Assembly: GCA_028023455.1 (NCBI GenBank)
Contig: JAQFVV010006427.1
Location: 1,548,001-1,612,000, forward strand
Length of the DNA stretch: 64,000 nt
Origin: Epiperipatus broadwayi
Lineage: Eukaryota; Onychophora; Udeonychophora; Euonychophora; Peripatidae
Direction of reading: 5' to 3'
The notes below the pieces were generated by a model. The model was not told the origin of the DNA. It saw only the letters and a program-made list of their open reading frames with translations, and did not search any database. A program made the position numbers and the translations under genes. Positions within the stretch are counted from its first letter, which is position 1. Every line of letters begins with the position of its first letter. Positions 57,290 through 64,000 of the stretch are shown one piece after another.

Positions 57290-58880
57290 ATGTGAACAGC
57301 TTCTTTAAATTTTCTTCTTTATGATTTTTCCTCTCTAATCAATATCTTTGTTTTTTCCAATCAGATATATATTCATAGGTACATATAAGATCTGCTATAT
57401 CTGTTTTTTTTAGTTCTAATTATCATTTCATATTCTTTTAATCACTTTTCAATTGGGGCAACTGATGTCACTAATTTACATTCTGCTATAGTCACATGAT
57501 ATTTCATAAATGCAGTTTTATTTTTCAATATTTTAAATTTAGGTTTTGTAGAGACTAATATTCCTCATAGAGTGTTATGTCTTTCAAAAGTTGTTTTTTC
57601 TAGTTTGTTTTATATGTATAGATACAACTACAGTATCTATAAATGTTTATTTTCTTTTGATGTTCTTTATGTTGTCTATTTAAATATTTTCTAATAATGA
57701 CTGATGTATAACTATTCTTCATAAGTATTTTTTCTATATAAATCTTTTGACAAATCACTAATTTCTAAATTAATTTATTTTGCTCTCTTCCACAATGATA
57801 ATAAAATTTCATGATTTATCTTTCTTTCATGATTGAAATGTATGCTAAATATTTTCCTATGTTCGTGATTCTTTTTGCAAACTATAGTGTAGGTTTTTCC
57901 CATAAGAGATCTATGAATGACATTTTTTCTGCATCTATTATGAAATTAATTGAAAGGGATATGTTACTGATGTATGGTCCAGTTGTATACAACAAATATA
58001 TCATCAACATAGAAAAGTCATATATTAGATGAATATACAGTAGTATTTGTGGCTGTAGTTTCTATATAAATATTGATAGTAAGGAATGACAGTTGTGAAC
58101 CCATAGCCATTCCTTGATTATGTTGAATGAATTTTGTCTTATATTGACAGTATGCTATTGTTATGCAGAATGTTGAGTTTCATTATACTATCAATAGGAA
58201 GAGTTATTCTGCCATTAAATCATTATTACCATTTAATCATTGCTTTACAAAAGACAATGCATCATCACAGGATACATTTGGCAATAAAAGTTTTTCATCA
58301 AAGCAGGCCAATATTTAAGTTCTTTTAATAGTAATGTTCTAATTAATTCTGATCTTGTGTCTTGTATTCTGAAGGTCTAAAAATCTTGAGAAAAAATATT
58401 AATTAATTTTGACAAGATGAATTTTTTGAACTGACAATGAGCCTCAATAGAATATGATCCTTATGGATTTTTGTAGAACCTAAAAAATGAGTTTTGCTTA
58501 AATATGATGTTAATTTGCTCTTCCTGGATCAGTTAAATATCTGTGATGTTCATAAATAATGTTTGTAACTTTGTTTATGCAGTTGATGTATGATTTTTTT
58601 GCCACTTTTGTGCATTAACTTGTAGTGAGAATCCGCCTGTGGTATTCATTACAACTGTAGTGTTAGTATTATTTTCTAGTGTAATTCAGCTACTTTTCTA
58701 AGGACAATTTTGAGCTACTTCCTCAATTGCTATTTTTATTAAAGGGATATTAGATTGTGTGATACCAAAGTTTAGTTCTTTTTATAAAACAGAAAGTTTA
58801 GCATCTGTGAGATATTCAGAACTAAGTTTTTAACATTATGTTTGTAAGTTGTTTAGTGCAGTATGTATGGCATTTGATAT
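57290..58880 (-). pseudogene. Penelope-like element family 2, copy C
   Basis: Minus-strand blocks in order: KELNFGITQSNIPLIKIAIEE (RT N-terminal region, about 58690-58770), TVVMNT (about 58650), QGMAMGSQLSFLTINIYIE (RT primer-grip side, PLE form of G.PMG.PLS..A.IY.E; about 58090-58130), LFYVDDIFVVYN (catalytic YVDD at 58000-58011) and ISDWKKQRY..ERKNHKEENLKKL (after GIY-YIG; about 57330-57380). The catalytic aspartates survive but stops and frameshifts are frequent. Its 5' end faces that of copy D. Confidence 0.82.
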
Positions 58881-59509
58881 GCCCATGCATGTTTGCAAAT
58901 GTTTTCTTTAGATGTTGCCTTTATTTTTTATGAAATTTGGAATATGATTTTTTTACTGCATAAAGCAAATATTCTATATTAATCAATGGAATGCAAGGTT
59001 TATACTTGACAAACATTTGAGCAATTATTCTTTCTCTTAATAGAAAAACACTGAATACTCAGTAAAAACTCAATACTACTTCAAATTTTAGATATTATAA
59101 AAAATTGTATTTAAAATTAGTCAAAATATAAAGTAAATTAACTTTCCTATGTAGATGTAAATATGACAGAGTAATTGCTAAAAGTTTGCAGTCAAAAACC
59201 TCCAATTCACTCCCAGAAAACTAACAAAATTACTCAGAGCAAGTGATGGTCTGTTAAAAGAAATAATAAATTCTCAAAGGTTTGTCAAATATCAAATTTT
59301 GGATTCTGTTGATATGATAGGATATTTTCTAACTTACTGATAAAGACTTCATAAGAGTTTTCCAAGTTAAAAAAAATCATATTCTAAATTGCATGAAAAT
59401 ATAAATGAATGTCAAAAAAAACTTGATAACTTACAGAAGTATATCAAATGTCATATCGCACCACCATCCTACCAATTTTGTCAGTTAAAAATTTTAATTT
59501 TATATATGT

Positions 59510-61060
59510 AATAAATGCTGAAAATTCTGTACTGAAAAAAGGAATAAACTTTGTTATCAAAACCATTTAATATTCTTTATTATATATAATGATACCACCT
59601 GAAAAATTCACGCAAAAATTGCCTCTAGGAGAAGCAGCAGTATTACACTGGAGAATAAAAAGGAATACTTGAAAGAAACAAAACCCAAATCAAACATTTT
59701 TATTGTGAAAAGAGAACTTTAAAATTATTGACATTATATTATGCCATAATTATTCTAAATACTGGGCAATACTTCTGTGATCTCTTTATTGAAGGCCAAT
59801 ACAAAAAAGAGGCAAAAAAATCCTACACCAGTTTTACTGATTCAAAAGTAGTAAATTAACTCATATTTCAGAAAAAAAAATCCCCATTTTTATGGTCTAC
59901 TTAAAATCTATAAGAACTATGTTTTACCAGAATATGTATTACCACTTTTAAAAATGTATCTTAGCAAAATATCAAGATTTCTTTTCAAAGTACTTAGTTC
60001 TTAAGCATACAAGACACAGTTCTTTGTCAGAAATTCTAAGCACTTTAGTATCAAAAACATTAATATTGAATGAACTGATATATTGGTAAGATTTGATGTG
60101 GAAAGGTTAGTCAAAAATATACCTTGTGATGATGCATTTCTATTGTAAGAAAAATATTAATTTAAGAAAAATATTAAAGAACAATAATAACTTACAAGTT
60201 AGGACAACTCTTCCTATTAATAGTATAATGGAACTGCTAACATTCTGCATAACAATAACATATTCAAAATAGCATAGAATTCTTCCAACAATCAAAAGAT
60301 GGCTATGGGTTTACTAATCTCAGTCCTAATTAAAAACATTTACAGAGAAGAACTTAAAACCACAGCCATAAATACCATTCTATATCTATCTAAAGTCTGT
60401 CTTCCTTATATTGATGATCCATTTATAGAATGGCTATATAATAAAGCACTATTACAAAAATTCTGATCCTATATCAGTAAGATTTCCCATTTAATTAATA
60501 TCACAATAGAATCAAAACAAGGATAAAAATTGACTTTCTTAGCTGTTCTTATGACAAGACTCACTCATAACAAAATCAAAACTGTAGAACTTAGCATACA
60601 AATCAATCATGACAGAAACATAAACCATAGAATTATTATCTCCCTGTAAAATAGAGTGAAATAAGTTTATTTAGAAACTAATAATTTGGCAAAAGTAAAG
60701 ATCTACATAAAACAAATTCTCATAAAAAATGTTAATTATTAGCTGTTATTAAAAAAGGCTTGAATAGACAATTAAAAAATAGAATAATTATGGGTACTAT
60801 AATATATCAATACATATCAGAGATAGCAGACAAACTAAAGTATATATTCAATCAATATAACAGAATAGTTTTCTAAAATCATAGAGCTCTATGAAGAATC
60901 CTAACCTCTATAATAATCTATATTTGAAAAACAATAACTGTATATATGAAATATCATATGAATGTGAAATGGCAACATATATTTCACCATCTCTCTGAAA
61001 AATGATTAAAAGGTTAAGAACTGAAGATCAGAAATGAAAATACAGATATGTCTAAAATAT
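59510..61060 (+). pseudogene. Penelope-like element family 2, copy D
   Basis: Plus-strand blocks: NSVLKKGINFVIKT (59521-59560), KLPLGEAAVLHW, FYGLLKIYKNYVLPEY, DILVRFDVERLVKNIPCDDAF (60076-60140; matches DI.VSFDV.SLFTNIP.D.A of PLE RT), MGLLISVLIKNIYREEL, LPYIDDPFIEW (catalytic YIDD 60407-60418), KLTFLAVLMTRLTHNKIK and YEISYECEMATYI (GIY-YIG start; about 60949-60990). DNA around 60200-60420 aligns with copy C (CTCTTCCTATT.ATAGTATAATG.AACT). Stops prevent translation. Confidence 0.82.
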
Positions 61061-64000
61061 CAGACCCATGCATGTACATATTTCAGATAACAAAATAACT
61101 TAATTAATACAAATTTTATATTTACAGAAGTTACATCAAACTAATTAAAGTAGTTTATCAAATTAAAATGTGTGCTATTAACCCATTGGATAAAAAATAC
61201 TTTAGGAAAAACAAAAGAATAGATATGTATAAACCAATGTAGAGTAACTACTTCTGCGTTTTTAAGATCTTCCAAACGCAGCTGTTTGAAGCAGTAGAAA
61301 AATTTACTGAGGGACATCAATACTCATAAATCAGAAAGCTAACTAGGAAATGGAATAGTTCACTTTAATCTTTATTATGATTTTCCAAGTCTTAAGAGCC
61401 AATAGACTATATTTGACTATATACAGTTTAGAAAATGACTAAAAAAATTGTAATACATGCTTATGATTAGATACTGTTAATAGAGTATAATATTTTAAAT
61501 ACAAGTATAGTATATTGAGTTCGTAGTTTAGTGCACTCTGCATTAAATTATTTATTAGTGAATATATTTATTTGTTAGTCTAACTTCTAAAATATTTAAC
61601 TTTTTTAATAGGGATGCAAAATCAGACATAACAGACTTTATTACATGCCAGATATAAAATTCAGCAAAATATATAAATTTGATATAAAATATTTACATAT
61701 ACACTTGTTCATAAGGACAAGTCTTACTTGATAACCAACATTTTAGAGCCCAGAAAAGAAGCCTTAATAAGATTTTAAAAAAAAAAAAACTTTTGCTTAC
61801 CAGCAGACTTTTCTAATTATTGAGCTAATTCTTCAAAGCAAAATATTTACATAGTTAGTTAGCTTAATAATTTTATCCAAACAGTTTTTCCTGTTAGGAA
61901 TGAAATAATGAATATTTATTTATGATTGCATAAAGTGCTCAAGGCTGAGAAAATTGTTGAAGTAATATTTTAGTTTTTAAAGCAATTTTCTTTTGCAATT
62001 AATTAAATTTACAAATAATAGCTAAAAATTATGTATTTAAAAAGTTTACAAATTTTACTAATTAAAGAAATAATGTACATAATGAAATAATTAATTTAAT
62101 TATATGTATACCAAACATGCTTTCTCCGGTTCTTTATTTATCTAAATGAACTCTAATGTGCATTTTATGAATTGGCTACTTAGACTTGTAATGCTGGAGA
62201 AAAATAAATAGAGTGAAATAGTTTGTAATTATGAATGTGGAAAACTAATAAAAATAAATCTATAAAAATATTTTTACAATAATAGATTTTTTGATTGCTA
62301 TAAAATAAGTATTTTATCAAAGGTGCTTTAGAATTACCGATTGAAGTACGAATTTACTTACCCATGCATTTGCAACTATAATTAAAATTATGTGAAGTGA
62401 TTAAATTTTATTAATCTAAATGCTATATATAATAAGCTAATCTGATTCTTATTTGGAAGCATTTTTCTTTAAATTAATAAATAAAAACTATAATTGAATA
62501 GTGTTGGTACTTGAGAGTTCAAAAGAAGTTTGCCCACTGGAAGTGCTGGTACTAGAAGTGGTTTAAATGATATTATGCTCCAGAATCCAATACTTTGTCA
62601 TTGTACATGAATAGGAATACATAAAGGATCTGCTCTTCTAATGTTGTTGGTTATCTTTAATCATCCCTTTTTGCAACATTAGTCTAAATAAATGCAAAAC
62701 TGTTGTCAAAGCTTCTTTTTAACAATAAAGGTGGAATTCCACCTTTATTTGTGATCTGATATATTTATATAGATATTGAAATTATTGATACAAAGAAGTT
62801 TAAATAAACCTTCTTAAACAGATAAATATAACGTGTTCTGAATGCAGATGAATAAATTGTCAATTATAACATTACAAACTACAATTATAATTTTTAAATT
62901 GCACCTAAAGAATTACTTAAATAATAAGTGTAATAATGCTCAAGGCTAAATGAGTTTATAAGTAGTCATTAATACCATTCAACACTTAAATAATCTCAAT
63001 ATCAATAACAATCAACAACTTCTTGAGATTAAAATTAAAGAAAATAAGTTGTGATGGATTTTAAAATATTACAATATAAAAATGTATTTTAAAAAAATAT
63101 TTGAAAATAAGTCATAATATTAATTTTATGAAAATTTTTAATAAATTATCAATATTTTTTTCTACTTCTAAATCCATATCCTTTCTCTGCATCTTTGTGA
63201 TATTCTTCTCACTATACTTTGTATGACTTATTTGTAATCAATACTTATTTCCTTGTATTGCTTGAGCATAAAATTCTTTAACTAGTAATCTTTTTCTCTT
63301 CTTATAAGGATTCAATCTTTTAAAAATAATATTTTATTTTCATCCCTATGTGTTCTAGTTTACTGATAGCGTAGTCTTAAGAGTTAAAGATTCCTGAATT
63401 GAAATGGGGGCTTCTGGTGCTTAAATGTCACATAACATTTTAAACAGCTAACCAATTATTTAACACATATTTAAATTAAAACAGTGTTAGAGTGATAATT
63501 ACAAAAGGTAAGAATGCTGGTATAAAAGTTTAATCTGTCATGCCTGGTTCTCTGTTCAACTGACCATTCAATTATCTTATCTTATAAATGATTTAAAGCT
63601 ATGTTTTATATCTTGACATTTTTTATTTATAATTTTAGCAATAAAGATCATAGAAGTTAATCTTAAAAAGTTGCATATTTATTTGTAAAGGTTTTATAAT
63701 TAGTTATTTATTAGTTATACAAAAGTATGTTTTGAAGTAAGATACAATTTAATTTACAAAATACTTATGGTTAACATACTTCATCAATCTCAAAAGATTT
63801 GATACAATCAATGACTAATGAAAGGTACACCTGTGTTAAATCTTCACTACTCTATTGATGCTTCATATCACTAAAGTCCTTGGAACAACATGGATTCAGT
63901 TTTTAGGTCAAACATACCCTCAAACTTATTTTTTATCAGTAGTGATAACCATGGATATATCTTTTGCAAGAATATTTTTTGTTCTTATCATTTTAAAATC
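61061..64000. other. AT-rich DNA without a recognisable gene
   Basis: Only one structured item stands out, the 26-nt palindrome at 62724-62749. Short G+C-richer pieces at 61250-61290 and 62520-62600 have no second copy. No RNA gene or coding region is supported up to the window end. Confidence 0.5.
62724..62749. repeat. Perfect 26-nt palindrome
   Basis: AATAAAGGTGGAATTCCACC followed by TTTATT is its own reverse complement over 26 nt, with EcoRI-like GAATTC at the centre. It could be a small hairpin or a chance/foldback remnant. Confidence 0.85.

Noticed and set aside
57811-58328. Plus-strand frames of 73 and 64 codons
   Set aside because: They are shadows of the PLE copy C reverse transcriptase on the minus strand.
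1-64000. CRISPR arrays, bacterial operons, rRNA or functional tRNA genes
   Set aside because: None seen; the repeats are eukaryotic transposable elements and microsatellites, and the tRNA-like units are SINE heads.

Overview
The window is very AT-rich eukaryotic DNA (roughly three quarters A+T) with no recognisable intact gene. It is dense in decayed retrotransposons, foldback elements, SINE-like repeats and microsatellites. This suggests intergenic or intronic DNA of a large, repeat-rich animal genome. Penelope-like elements (PLEs), a gypsy element with a TTGG..CCCAAC..GTGG-type primer site, RTE LINEs and tRNA-derived SINEs together fit an invertebrate, perhaps an arthropod, but no host gene confirms a clade. 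Coordinates of decayed elements are approximate. Layout 0-15 kb: AT-rich DNA, then a nearly complete but broken gypsy-type LTR retrotransposon on the minus strand (2286-10124: short LTRs, polypurine tract, integrase, RNase H, RT with YVDD, protease, gag, primer site). Its integrase is split by a 2.5-kb insertion (about 3552-6084) that is richer in CpG and carries an exon-like reading frame. Next comes a 1.84-kb DNA transposon (10372-12215; 36-bp inverted repeats, 8-bp target duplication) that landed in a 128-bp tandem duplication. At 14.6-15.1 kb two more gypsy ends face each other. Layout 15-34 kb: mostly AT-rich, with two adjacent giant inverted repeats (16850-17710 and 17745-18717), microsatellites, smaller foldback elements, and a dispersed repeat carrying a convincing type I hammerhead ribozyme (23941-24004, with a second full copy at 31483-31541 showing compensatory base changes, and broken copies at 23.7 and 41.1 kb). 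Layout 34-48 kb: a long stretch with C far more common than G on the plus strand (about 34.6-38.9 kb), two copies of one PLE family (39.6-40.5 kb minus, 42.2-43.5 kb plus), tRNA-derived SINE-like repeats at 39.0 and 43.7 kb, and a 5'-truncated LINE (45060-47003). Layout 48-64 kb: an 884-bp TIR element with a TAA duplication, a near-perfect palindromic insertion with a 16-bp target duplication (50056-50397), an RTE LINE (50.65-53.05 kb) interrupted by a 101-bp tRNA-like SINE with a 14-bp duplication, a second RTE fragment (54.65-55.52 kb), a fourth SINE-like copy, and two copies of a second PLE family arranged head to head (57.3-58.9 kb minus, 59.5-61.1 kb plus). The most interesting theme is ribozyme biology. 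A hammerhead-bearing repeat resembles metazoan retrozymes, which are thought to be mobilised by PLEs, and the PLEs here carry their own recurrent hammerhead-like hairpin downstream of the GIY-YIG region.
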